Below, piece after piece: positions 26,395 to 36,270 of a stretch of DNA of 64,000 nt. Location of the stretch: assembly GCA_037044975.1 (NCBI GenBank), contig JBAOIL010000009.1, forward strand, positions 1 to 64,000. Reading direction: 5' to 3'. Numbering within the stretch: position 1 is the first letter of the stretch; each line of letters begins with the position of its first letter. This DNA comes from JADLHS01 sp020848635. GTDB taxonomy: Bacteria > Verrucomicrobiota > Verrucomicrobiia > Limisphaerales > JADLHS01. The translations under genes and the position numbers were made by a program. The notes below the pieces were generated by a model. The model saw nothing but the letters and a program-made list of their open reading frames with translations. It was not told the DNA's origin and ran no database searches.

Positions 26395-29300
26395 ATGGCT
26401 GACTTCTTCATTCGCCGCCCCATCGTCGCGATGGTCATTGCCATCTTGACGGTGATCGTCGGGTTGATCTCACTGAAACGGCTGCCCATCGCCGAGTATC
26501 CGCCCGTCAGCCCGACGATGATCCAGGTCACCACCACCTACCGCGGCGCGGCGGCGGAGGCCGTCATGGAATCCGTGGCTACCCCCATCGAGTCCAAGGT
26601 CAACGGCGTGGACAAGCTGCTCTACATGCAGTCCTTCAACGCCAACGACGGCAAGCTCACGTTGAATGTTTATTTCGATGTCGGCACCGACGTGGACATC
26701 ATGCAGGTCAACACGCAAAACCGCGTCGGCCAGGCGGAGGCGCAGTTGCCCGCGGCAGTCAAGCAGGAGGGCGTGGTCGTCAACCGCTCCAGCCCGGACA
26801 TCCTGATGGTCATCGGACTTTACTCGCCCAAGGGCACCTACGACGCGGTGTTCCTGGGCAATTACTGCGACATCAACCTGGTGGACGCCATCAAGCGCGT
26901 GAAGGGCGTCGGCGACGTGAAGAATTTCACCGCGCAGGATTACTCGATGCGGGTCTGGTTGCGGCCCGACAAGCTCGCCATCCTGGGCATCACGCCCGCG
27001 GATATTCAGAACGCCATCAAGGAGCAGAACGCCCAAGCGCCCGCCGGCCGCATCGGCGCTGAGCCCGCGCCGCCCGGCCAGGAAATGCAGTTCAACGTCC
27101 GCGCGCTCGGTCTGCTCAAGGATCCAACCGAGTTCGCGGAAATCATCATTCGCGCCAACCCTGACGGCTCGCAGGTGAAAATCAAGGACGTGGGCCGCGT
27201 GGAACTCGGCGCGCAGACCTACGACCTCAAGGCACGCCTGAACCAATCGCCCGCCGGCGCTATCGGCATCTACCTCGCGCCTGGCGCCAACGCCATCGAA
27301 ACGGCGCAAAACGTCCGGAAAATCCTCGACGAGGCGAAAGGGAAGTTCCCGCCGGACATGGCTTACGACGTGACGCTCGATTCCACCCTGCCGATCAAAG
27401 CCTCGATGGAGGAGATCGTGCATACGCTGTTCGAGGCTGTGATTCTGGTGTTGATCGTGGTCTATATCTTCTTGCAAAGCATCCGGGCGACGATCATCCC
27501 GATGTGTACCGTGCCCGTGTCGCTGTTGGGCGCATTTATCATGTTCCCCGTGCTCGGGTTCAGCGTGAACGTGCTTACGATGTTCGGCCTCGTGCTCGCC
27601 ATCGGCATCGTGGTGGACGACGCCATCGTCGTGGTCGAGGCCGTGCAACATCACCTCGAACACGGCAAGGAACCGGTGGAAGCAACCCGGCTGGCCATGA
27701 AGGAAGTCTCCGGGCCGGTCGTGGCCATCGGGTTAGTGCTCTGCGCCGTGTTTGTCCCGGTGGCGTTCATGGGCGGCGTAACCGGCCAACTCTACAGCCA
27801 GTTCGCGCTGACCATCGCTGTCGCGGTGGTTTTTTCGGTCATTAACGCGCTGACCCTCAGCCCGGCGTTGTGCGCCTTGATGCTCAAGAAACCCACGCCG
27901 GGACACGGGCCCATCGCGGCCTTCTTCAAGTTGTTCAACCGCTTCTTTGACTGGCTGAGCAACTCGTACGGAAGCATCGTCGGCCGTCTGACCCGCAAAG
28001 CCGCGCGCTCGATGCTGCTGCTCGTCGTGGTGGTCGGCGGGATCTGGCTGGTCGGCAAATTCGTGCCCGGCGGGTTCATCCCCGATGAGGACAAGGGGTA
28101 TCTCTTCGTGGCGATTGAACTGCCCGAAGGTGCTTCGCTCCAGCGCTCGGACGAGCTGCTCAAGCAGGTGGAAGCCATCGTGGGCACCACGCCCGGAGTG
28201 CGCTCGGCCCTCGGGCTGGCGGGCATGAACATCCTCAACTCGCTCAACGTGCCCAACGCCGCGCTGATGTTTGTCGGCTTGGAACCGTGGGAGGAGCGCA
28301 AGCCGGCCGCGCTGCAGGCCAAGGCCCTCGTGGCCGAGTGGAACAAAAAGTTCGCCGCCCTCCCCGGCGCGCGGGCCTTTGCGTTTGGCCCGCCGCCCCT
28401 GCCGGGCTACGGCAACGTCTCCGGCTTCACCCTGCAATTGCAGGACCGCTCCGGCGGTTCGGTCCAACAACTGGCCGGCTATGTCCAACAGCTGCAGAAG
28501 GCCGTGGCGGAGCGCCCGGAGATTGCCCGCGTCAGCACTACATTCAACTCCGCAACGCCCCAGGTTAAGGTGGAGCTTGACCGCGAGAAGGCGCGCACGT
28601 TGGGCGTGCCGGTGGACAGCATTTTTCAGACGTTGCAAACCTATTTGAGCGGATTGTATGTGAACGATTTCGTCCGCTTCGGCCGCGTCTATAAAGTCTT
28701 CCTGCAGGCCGAGCCCGACTTCACCAGCCAGCCCGCCGACATCGGCCAGTTCTACGTGCGCAACAACCAGGGCGGCATGGTGCCGCTCAGCACGCTCGTC
28801 AAGATCACCAAGATGAGCGGCCCCAACTTCGTCTCCCGTTTCAACCTCTACAACGCGGCCGAAATCATGGGCGCGCGCCGCGCCCGGCTACAGTTCCGGG
28901 CAGGCCATCAAGGCCATCGAGGCCGTCATGAAAACCATGCCCAGCGAAGTCGGCTACGAATGGTCGGGCCTCACGCTGCAGGAAAAGAAATCCGAGGGCC
29001 AGGCGCCGATCATCTTCGGCATGGCGGTGCTGTTCGTCTTCCTCCTGCTGGCGGCGCAGTATGAAAGCTGGGGGCTGCCCTTCGCGGTGCTGCTGGCCAC
29101 GCCGACGGTTGTGTTAGGCACGATGGTGGGCATGTTGATGCGCAGTTTCGATCTGAACGTGTATGCGCAGATCGGCCTGGTGATGCTCATCGGTCTGGCG
29201 GCCAAAAACGCCATCCTCATCGTCGAGTTCGCCAAGATGAAACGCGAAGAGGGCGTGGAGATTCTGGATGCCGCGGTGCGAGGGATCGAAACTGCGCTTG

Positions 29301-29552
29301 CGGCCGATCTTGATGACCTCGTTCGCCTTCATTCTCGGCTGCGTGCCGCTGATGCTGGCCACCGGTTCGGGGGCCGCGGCGCGGAGCACCATGGGCACGG
29401 GCGTGGTGTACGGCATGACCATCGCCACGGCCATTGGGCTATTCCTCATCCCGGTCTGTTATGTCTTCGTGCAAAAGCTCGTGGAGCGCGGCGGGAAGAA
29501 AACGCCGATACCACCCGCCGGCCCGGCGCCGGAGAAAGGAGAAGCACACTGA
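26395..29552 (+). CDS. RND efflux transporter, AcrB/HAE1 type (two frameshifts)
   Basis: Inner-membrane proton-driven pump. MADFFIRRPIVAMVIAILTV is the canonical start; the proton-relay Asp pair is in GIVVDDAIVVVEAV. Two surplus bases break the frame: near 28871-28884 (restoring APGYSSGQAIKAIEAV) and at about 29279 (restoring SKLRLRPILMTSFAFILG). Corrected length is about 1,050 residues, normal for the family. It ends with a Pro/Glu-rich tail, and its stop overlaps the ATG of the outer-membrane gene (TGATG). Substrate class cannot be deduced. Confidence 0.87.
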
Positions 29553-31234
29553 TGAAAACTGTGGCACAGCAGACTCAGCACCGGCGACTGCAGGTTGGAC
29601 CGCGGACGATTCTCCCTCACCCTGACCCTCTCCCGCTGGGAGAGAGAACGGCCATCGCACCTCGGGATTCTTCCATCACCCGTCCGGCCAACGCCGACGC
29701 CGGTTCCTCCAAAAACCGGACGGCAATTCTCCCGCTCCCTGCGGGAGAGGGCCGGGGTGAGGGAGAGACTCCGGATCATGGGCGCGCTTCGGCTGCAGTT
29801 GGTCGGTTCGCAGTCGCCGCAAGAATCCCCTGCCTGGCGATGATCCTTCTCGCCGGTTGCGCCGTCGGTCCGGACTACCAGCGCCCCGCGTTGTACCCAC
29901 CAGCCGAATACCGAAGTGCTGCCTCGGATACCAATGCGCCGGCCGGGACCAATTCCTTTGCCGACCTGGGCTGGTGGGCGGTGTTTCAGGATCCGCAACT
30001 GACGACTTACATCGGCGACGCGCTCACCAACAACTGGGATATCAAGATCGCCGCGGCACGCGTGCTTCAGGCTGAAGCGGCGGTGCAAGTCGCCCGTTCG
30101 CAGTTCCTCCCCAACGTCTCCGCCGGCGGCGATCTCCTGACCAGCCGGGCGTCCCAGACCGGCCCCGCCGCGAGCGCAAACCCGCAGCAGAATTACGGTG
30201 ACGTGTTCGTGGGCATGTCGGCCTACGAAGTGGATCTGTGGGGCAAGCTCCGCCGCGCCAATGAGGCGGCCCGCGCCCGTTATCTCGCGACGGAGGAGGC
30301 CCAGCGAACTGTCCGCCAGACGCTCGTGGCCCAGGTGGCCACGGCCTATCTCGGTCTCCTCGCGCTGGATTATGAACTCGAAATCGCCCAGCGCACCTAC
30401 GAAGCCCGCACCAATTCGCTCGCCCTAACCACCGCGCGCGAGGAAGGCGGCGTGGCGGCGATGCAGGACGTCGCCCAGGCGAAAATTCTCGTCTATGGCG
30501 CCGAGGCCAGCATCGTGGACATCCAACGCCAGCGCGAGCAGCAGGAAAATGCGCTGTGCATCCTGCTCGGGCGCAACCCCGGTTCGATCCAGCGCGGGGC
30601 GGGATTCGCCAGCCAGCAAGTCCGCGCGGAGGTCCCCGCCGGTCTGCCCTCATCACTGCTGGAGCGCCGCCCGGACATCCGCTTTGCGGAGCAAGAGTTG
30701 GTCGCCGCGAACGCGAACATCGGCCAGGCCAAGGCGGCTTTCTATCCCCAGCTCACCTTGACCGGCTTTTACGGTTTCCAGAGCGTGGCCTTCTCCGATT
30801 TATTCACCTCGGCGTCACGGACCTGGCAATTTGGCCCCGCCGTGACCGTGCCGTTGTTCACCGGTGGCCGCCTGCGGGCCAACTTGAAAATCACTCAGGC
30901 GCAGTACGAGGAAGCGCTGGCCGGTTACCAGAAGGCCGTGCAGAACGCCTTCCGCGAAGTGTCCGACGGCCTGATCGCCTACCAACGCACGCGCGAGTTC
31001 GCGGTTCGGCAGGAGCAACGCACCCAGGCCAACCGCGAAGCCTCCGACCTGGCCAACATCCGCTACGACGGGGGGGTGACCAGTTATCTGGAGGTGCTCT
31101 ACAGCGAACAGGAATTGTTCACCGCCGAATTGAACCTGGCCCAGGCCCGGCTCAACGAACTCCTCTCCGTGGTCCAACTCTACCGCGCTCTGGGCGGCGG
31201 CTGGCAGATGGAAAACAAACTGGTGCAGAAATAA
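29552..31234 (+). CDS. Outer-membrane efflux lipoprotein, TolC/NodT family
   Basis: 560 residues, about 85 more than the usual size. The mature part starts at the lipobox LLAGCAVGPDYQRP, with two TolC repeats: the first includes QVATAYLGLLALDYELEIA, the second FGPAVTVPLFTGGRLRANLK. The end is LLSVVQLYRALGGGW, as in NodT-type proteins. Before the lipobox, residues ~20-75 come from a palindromic element (see 29612-29765) inserted without stop codons. The real signal peptide may therefore begin later, for example near GRFAVAARIPCLAMILLAGC. It overlaps the transporter gene, completing the pump. Confidence 0.85.
   Translation: MKTVAQQTQHRRLQVGPRTILPHPDPLPLGERTAIAPRDSSITRPANADAGSSKNRTAILPLPAGEGRGEGETPDHGRASAAVGRFAVAARIPCLAMILLAGCAVGPDYQRPALYPPAEYRSAASDTNAPAGTNSFADLGWWAVFQDPQLTTYIGDALTNNWDIKIAAARVLQAEAAVQVARSQFLPNVSAGGDLLTSRASQTGPAASANPQQNYGDVFVGMSAYEVDLWGKLRRANEAARARYLATEEAQRTVRQTLVAQVATAYLGLLALDYELEIAQRTYEARTNSLALTTAREEGGVAAMQDVAQAKILVYGAEASIVDIQRQREQQENALCILLGRNPGSIQRGAGFASQQVRAEVPAGLPSSLLERRPDIRFAEQELVAANANIGQAKAAFYPQLTLTGFYGFQSVAFSDLFTSASRTWQFGPAVTVPLFTGGRLRANLKITQAQYEEALAGYQKAVQNAFREVSDGLIAYQRTREFAVRQEQRTQANREASDLANIRYDGGVTSYLEVLYSEQELFTAELNLAQARLNELLSVVQLYRALGGGWQMENKLVQK
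29612..29765. repeat. Palindromic element inside the efflux gene 5' region
   Basis: 23-base arms at 29612-29634 (CTCCCTCACCCTGACCCTCT) and 29743-29765 are inverted copies with two mismatches, separated by 108 bases. Translated in the gene's frame it gives a Pro/Gly/Glu-rich stretch (PHPDPLPLGERT and LPLPAGEGRGEGE). This is the pattern of the widespread 'PLPLGEGRGE'-type dispersed repeats. It sits between the annotated start and the signal peptide. Confidence 0.8.
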
Positions 31235-31265
31235 GGGCTGGCCATTCGGACCGCCCAGAACGCCG

Positions 31266-31385
31266 ATGAGAATTATGAAAACCTCAAACGCGAAAGCCGC
31301 GGCGCAGCAACTGGCCGGCACGGTGCAGACGGCACGCCGCCGCCGGCCAAGTAGGCAGCAGCCTCCATGCGCGCGCGGCGGATGA
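31266..31385 (+). CDS. Possible small basic ORF
   Basis: 39 residues starting MRIMKTSNAKAAAQQL, ending with an Arg-rich tail, 31 bases after the efflux gene. The N-terminus resembles the start of the upstream gene (MKTVAQQTQH), so it could be a duplicated fragment. Coding status is doubtful. Confidence 0.2.
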   Translation: MRIMKTSNAKAAAQQLAGTVQTARRRRPSRQQPPCARGG

Positions 31386-31470
31386 ACTCCGCCGCGCCGA
31401 CACTGTCGCGTGTGAATGGTCAGGAACCAGTGAACGTTAGTCACCTTTGACCCATGCCGGAAATACCGCA

Positions 31471-32377
31471 ATGAAACCAAACCCTGTTCTCAACGCCATT
31501 ATCTTGGCGACGTTAAGCCTGACCCTAACTGGCCGGGGGATCGCACAAGAAACCCGTCCACCGGTGCTGCCCCCGCTGACGACGATCTCCGGCAGCCCAC
31601 GGCTGCCGGGTAAATTTGTCTGGGCCGACCTTGTCACCGACGACGTCCCCGTGGCGCGAAAATTTTATGCGCAGCTGTTCGGCTGGACGTTTCAGGATCT
31701 GGGTAATTACACCATTGCGGCCAATGATGAACGACCGCTGTGCGGCATGTTCCAGCGCCCCAAGCCTGCGGATGCCAGCGCCAAACCCCGCTGGTTCGGT
31801 TACCTCTCGGTCGCCAACGTCAGTCGCGCCGAGAAGAGCCGTGACCAAGGCCGGCGGCAAAGTGCTGGCCGCGCCCCAACCGATGCCCAAACGCGGCGAG
31901 CAGGCCGTGTTCACCGATCCCGAGGGCGCCGTGTTTGGGGTCGTCAAGTCCAGTGCCGGCGATCCGCCGGATTTCCTGCCCGAACCTGGCGACTGGATCT
32001 GGGTGCAACTCCTGAGCCGCGATGCGAAAAGGGCGGCGGCGTTTTACCGCACCGTAGGCGGCTACCAGGTGGTCGAAAACACCGGGACCAACCGGTTGCT
32101 AGATTACGTGCTGACCAGTAACGGCTATGCCCGGGCGACCGTACGGACAATCCCGCGCGCGGCCGAGCAGGTGAAACCCACCTGGCTGCCGTTCGTGCGC
32201 GTGAAGCGCGTGACCGAGTCCGTGGCGCAGGCCCAACAACTCGGCGGGAAGGTACTGATCGAGCCAAACCCCGAACGCTTCGACAGCAAGGTGGCGGTGA
32301 TTGCGGATCCGACGGGCGCGGCCATCGGCCTTTTGGAATGGCCCGAGGGATTGGAGAAAGGAGAACGGAAACCATGA
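31471..32377 (+). CDS. Exported VOC (glyoxalase-like) protein, one frameshift
   Basis: Signal peptide (IILATLSLTLTGRGIAQE) followed by two vicinal-oxygen-chelate modules. The first contains FVWADLVTDDVPVARKFYAQ and LFGWTFQDLG; the second contains WVQLLSRDAKRAAAFYRTVGG. A surplus base near 31835-31841 shifts the frame, and correction gives YLSVANVSRAEK followed by VTKAGGKVLAAPQ, in good agreement with the family. VOC proteins bind metals or small molecules; the substrate is unknown. The stop overlaps the next ATG (ATGA), indicating co-translation with the small lipoprotein. Confidence 0.75.
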
Positions 32378-32688
32378 GCCCGATGAAACAACTTTTCAGG
32401 GTCGCGGCGGTGTTCCTTGCACTCGGCCTGTTCACGGGATGCGAAAGCACCGACGGCGGCGGCGGCGTCAGTGGCAGCGTTTACTACGGCGCGGGCTTCT
32501 ACCACCCTTGGTACTACGGCGGCTACTATGACAACCCGGATATCATCGTCACGCCGCCCGACCGGCCGGATCGGCCGGTACGCCCGGAGCAACCGATCGC
32601 ACGGCCGCCCGCCTCGAGCCAACGGCCAACGCCCTCGATTCCCGCCACGCCGCGGCCGGCGTTTCGCGGCGGGGGCGGCCGGAGATGA
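32374..32688 (+). CDS. Small proline-rich lipoprotein
   Basis: 104 residues. A clear lipobox LGLFTGCEST after a hydrophobic leader, then a Gly/Tyr-rich stretch (YYGAGFYHPWYYGGYYDNPD) and a Pro/Arg-rich tail (PPDRPDRPVRPEQPIARPPA). It looks like a surface-exposed structural or adhesive lipoprotein; similar low-complexity proteins are frequent in Verrucomicrobiota. It overlaps the upstream gene by four bases and lies three bases before the permease. Confidence 0.6.
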   Translation: MSPMKQLFRVAAVFLALGLFTGCESTDGGGGVSGSVYYGAGFYHPWYYGGYYDNPDIIVTPPDRPDRPVRPEQPIARPPASSQRPTPSIPATPRPAFRGGGGRR

Positions 32689-32691
32689 GCC

Positions 32692-33778
32692 ATGACCCCA
32701 CTCCGCTCCAAACTCGAACAGAATCTCGGCTGGATCATTCTCGCACTCCTGCTCGGCGGCTGCCTGCTGGTGCTGCTGCCATTCGTCTCGGCGCTGCTTT
32801 GGGCGGTGGTGCTGAGTGCTTCGAGTTGGCCGGTGTATCGCCGCCTGGTGAAGCTGCTCGGCGGGCGGCGCACCCTTGCCGCGTTGCTCATGGCGCTGGC
32901 CATGATTTGCGTGATCCTGCTCCCGTTTATCATCGTCGGAGCGACCTTGGGGGAGAACGTCAAAGAACTCACAACGGCCACCCAGCGCTGGATGGATGCC
33001 GGACCGCCGGCACCGCCCGGATGGCTGGCCAAGGTGCCGGGCGTCGGACCGCAGGCGACCGAGTACTGGGAAAGCCTCGCGGCGGACAGCTCCAAGCTGT
33101 CTGGCGGCAGCCAAACGGTTCCTTGAACCACTCAGCGGCTGGTTGCTCCGGGGCGGCCTGGCGTTGGGCCGCGGCCTGCTCGAACTGGCGCTGAGCATCC
33201 TGATCGCATTCTTTCTCTTCCGCGACGGCGGCAAGGCGGCGGAACGCTTGAGCGCCGCTGTGGTGCGGATCGCCGGCGAACGCGGCCAGCACTTGCTCGA
33301 AGTGGCCGGCCATACGGTGCGGGGCGTGGTGTATGGCATCCTGGGCACGGCTTTGGTACAGGCGGTCATCGCGGGCATTGGCTTTCTCATCGCGGGGGTG
33401 CCAGGAGCGGGCGTGCTGGCGCTGCTGACGTTCTTCCTCTCGGTCGTGCCGGTCGGCCCGCCATTGATTTGGTTGCCGGCGGCGCTGTGGCTGTTCCATC
33501 AAGGCTCAACGGGTTGGGGCATCTTTATGCTGATCTGGGGCGTGGGGGTGAGCAGCGTGGACAATTTCGTCAAACCGTGGCTCATCAGCCAAGGCAGCGC
33601 CATGCCGTTCCTGTTGATCTTCTTTGGCGTTCTCGGGGGCGCGCTGGCATTCGGTTTCATTGGCGTGTTTATCGGACCCACCCTGCTGGCGGTGGGCTAC
33701 CGGCTCGTGGCGGAATGGTTCGCCACCGGACGCCCGGGCGTGACTGCTGACGCCTCGGCTCCGAGTGAAAAGCAATGA
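32692..33778 (+). CDS. AI-2E (PerM) family transporter, one frameshift
   Basis: Integral membrane protein of the AI-2 exporter family. N-terminal hydrophobic hairpin (ALLLGGCLLVLLPFVSALLW), later segments including ALSILIAFFLFRDGG and the conserved GVVYGILGTALVQAVIAGIG, ending in LLIFFGVLGGALAFGFIGVF and GPTLLAVGYRL. A surplus base near 33097-33101 shifts the frame; the repaired sequence runs SSKLLAAAKRFLEPLSGWLL. The protein is about 360 residues corrected. Function in this family varies (peptides, AI-2 or Na+/H+ exchange). It sits directly before the SulP gene, with a small overlap. Confidence 0.8.
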
Positions 33779-33779
33779 G

Positions 33780-35454
33780 ATGAAACTCCCGATTCCCGCC
33801 CTCACCTGGCTGCGCACCTATGATAAAAGCTGGCTGCGGGGGGACGTCGTGGCGGCCATCACGCTGGCGGCGTATCTGCTGCCCGCGGCGTTGGGGGACG
33901 CGTCACTGGCGAATCTGCCGCCGCAGGCCGGACTTTATGCGTGCTTGTTTGGCGGACTGGCGTTCTGGTTGTTCTGCAGCACACGGCACACGGCCATTTC
34001 CGTGACCTCGGCAATCTCCCTGCTCATTGGCGCCTCGCTCGGGGATGTTGCGGGCGGCGACACGACACGGTTCGGCGCGCTGGCGGCAGGTACGGCCTTG
34101 CTCGTCGCGGGCATTGCTTTCGTCGCGTGGCTCGTCAAAGCCGGCGCGATTGTGAATTTCATTTCGGAAAGCGTGATGACCGGCTTCAAATGCGGCGTGG
34201 CCTTGTTCCTCGCCAGCACCCAACTGCCAAAACTCTTCGGGTTTCATGGGGAGCACGGAAGTTTTTGGGTCAACAGCGGCTACTTTCTCAAGCATCTAAA
34301 TGAAACCAATCTTACGTCGCTGCTCGATCGGCGGGCTGGCGCTGGCGATTCTCGTTGCGGGGAAAATTTATCTGAAGACGAAGCCCGTGGCGATCTTCGT
34401 GGTCATTGGTAGCATTGTCGCCTCGGCGGTGCTGGAACTGGACCAATACGGGGTAAAGCTGCTCGGCGAAGTGCCGCAAGGATTGCCCGCGGTGGGGCTG
34501 CCGGCGATTCAATGGGCCGACTTGAATCAACTGCTGCCGCTCGCGTTCGCGTGTTTCCTACTGGGCGCGGTGGAAACCGCCGCCATCGGCCGCATGTTCA
34601 CCGCCCGGCACGGCGGACGCCTCGACGCCAATCAGGAATTCCTCGCCCTGGCGGCGGCGAATCTGGCCGCTGGCCTCGGTCGCGGGTTTCCCGTGAGCGG
34701 CGGCATGTCGCAGTCCTTGGTCAATGAAGGCGGCGGCGCGCGCACGCCGCTTTCGACCGCGCTGGCCGGTGGCTTCATCCTCGTGGTGGTTTTATTCTTC
34801 TCGCATCTCCTGAGCGCGTTGCCGCAGCCGGTGCTGGCCGCGATCGTGCTCATCGCCGTGGCCGGATTGTTCCAGGCGACGGAACTTAAACATCTCTGGC
34901 AAGCCAGCCGATCGGAATTTGTCGTGGCGACGACGGCGTTGCTCGGCGTGATGACTTCCGGTCTGCTGCGTGGCGTGCTGATTGGCGCGATCATTTCTCT
35001 CGTGCAACTGTTGCGGCGGGCGGCCCGTCCGCACGTCGCGTTCCTCGGTCGCATTCCGGGCACGCGGCGTTTCTCGGATCGCGAACGGCATCCGGACAAT
35101 GAACTGATTCCCGGCGTGCTGATTTTCCGGCCCGAAGCGAACCTGATTTATTTCAACGTGGATTCGGTGCGCGACACGATTGCCGAACGGGTGCGCGCCG
35201 AAGCCCCGCCGCCGAAGCTGGTGATCATTGATTTTTCCGCGGCTCCGTATGTGGATTTGCAGAGCGCGCACACGCTGGCGGGCCTCGCGGACGAACTCAC
35301 GGCCAGGGGTATCCGGGTGCATGTCGTCGAAACGCGCTCCGCCGTGCGGGAGCTGCTGCGCCGCGAAGGGGTGGACGCAAAACTGGGTGGGATTGACCGC
35401 TTCACCACCGTCGCCGATGCCGTGGCGGCGGTCCAAAAGGAGAACTCGGTTTGA
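33780..35454 (+). CDS. SulP-family anion transporter with STAS domain, one frameshift
   Basis: Start taken at MKLPIPALTWLRTYDKSWLR, the usual SulP opening; an in-frame ATG five codons upstream is possible. About 12 hydrophobic segments, the conserved DVVAAITLAAYLLPAALGDA signature and a C-terminal STAS domain (LVIIDFSAAPYVDLQSAHTL). A surplus base near 34323-34326 shifts the frame; the corrected join is TSLLIGGLALAILVAGK. Corrected length is about 557 residues. Substrate may be sulfate, bicarbonate or another anion. Overlaps the upstream permease by a few bases if the earlier ATG is used. Confidence 0.83.
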
Positions 35455-35595
35455 AAGCTTGCCGCCATCCGCACCAGGTGGTATCGCAGCACTGGAAGTG
35501 CGCGCTTACAACTGCGTTGCGCCCGGTACGGCGGCCCGGCGGGACAAAAAAGACCCTTAAACCAGAACAGCGAATCCAACTGACGAAACCCAACT

Positions 35596-36085
35596 ATGAA
35601 ACACGACGCAACCTCACGGTCCCACCACCTCCGTTTTGCGCTCCTGGCCCCGGGCTTGGCGGCATTGCTCGCCTTGGCCGTCGCTGGCTGCGGGGCCACG
35701 AAACCTGGCTCCGCCAGCTTCGCTGTCAGTAACCATCCATGGTCACACGGCCGAGGAGATTGGGAAAGTGGCCACGCAGGTATTCCAAGATGCCGGTTAT
35801 GCGGGCGGCACCATGGGGAAACAGATTGTCTTCCAGAAGGAAGGCTCGCGGATGACCAATCTGGCTTACGAAGGCTTGGTCGGCACGCACGAAGGAGCCC
35901 AGACGCTCGTGCGGGTCAAGATGGACCTTGTCAATTTGGGGCCGGAGGCTTACCGGCTGCAATGCCAGGCTTACATTGTTCGCGGCGCGGGGGATGCGTT
36001 TTTTGAACAGGAACAGCGGTTGGCCAACATTCGCAGCGGGCCGTACCAGTCGCTGCTTAACCAGGTCGCGAAACAGCTCAAGTGA
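35596..36085 (+). CDS. Hypothetical lipoprotein, one frameshift
   Basis: Lipobox ALLALAVAGCGATKPG after a basic leader. The mature region (TIHGHTAEEIGKVATQVFQD and YEGLVGTHEGAQTLVRVKMD) is soluble, about 120 residues, and resembles no family I know. A surplus base at about 35719-35730 shifts the frame; correction gives an uninterrupted protein of about 162 residues. The gene is separate from, but follows, the transporter cluster. Confidence 0.6.
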
Positions 36086-36096
36086 ACCGGACAAAA

Positions 36097-36120
36097 GGGG
36101 AGGGCAAAGCCAACCTCCCC
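36097..36120. terminator. Short stem-loop after lipoprotein gene
   Basis: GGGGAGG at 36097-36103 and CCTCCCC at 36114-36120 form a perfect 7-bp stem with a 10-base loop, 12 bases after the stop codon. No U-run follows, so this is at best an imperfect terminator. Confidence 0.4.
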
Positions 36121-36270
36121 ATGCGAGCATGAAAATCGCCATTGTCGCTGTTGCGGGAGAGGAAGGTGACTGGTTCGCCCGCACCCGCGCAATCCGAACG
36201 CCCGCGACCCGATATCACGCTTGCGAGGCAGAAACCTCCCCGGCTTTGACGACCAGTGGCCAAACAAGCC

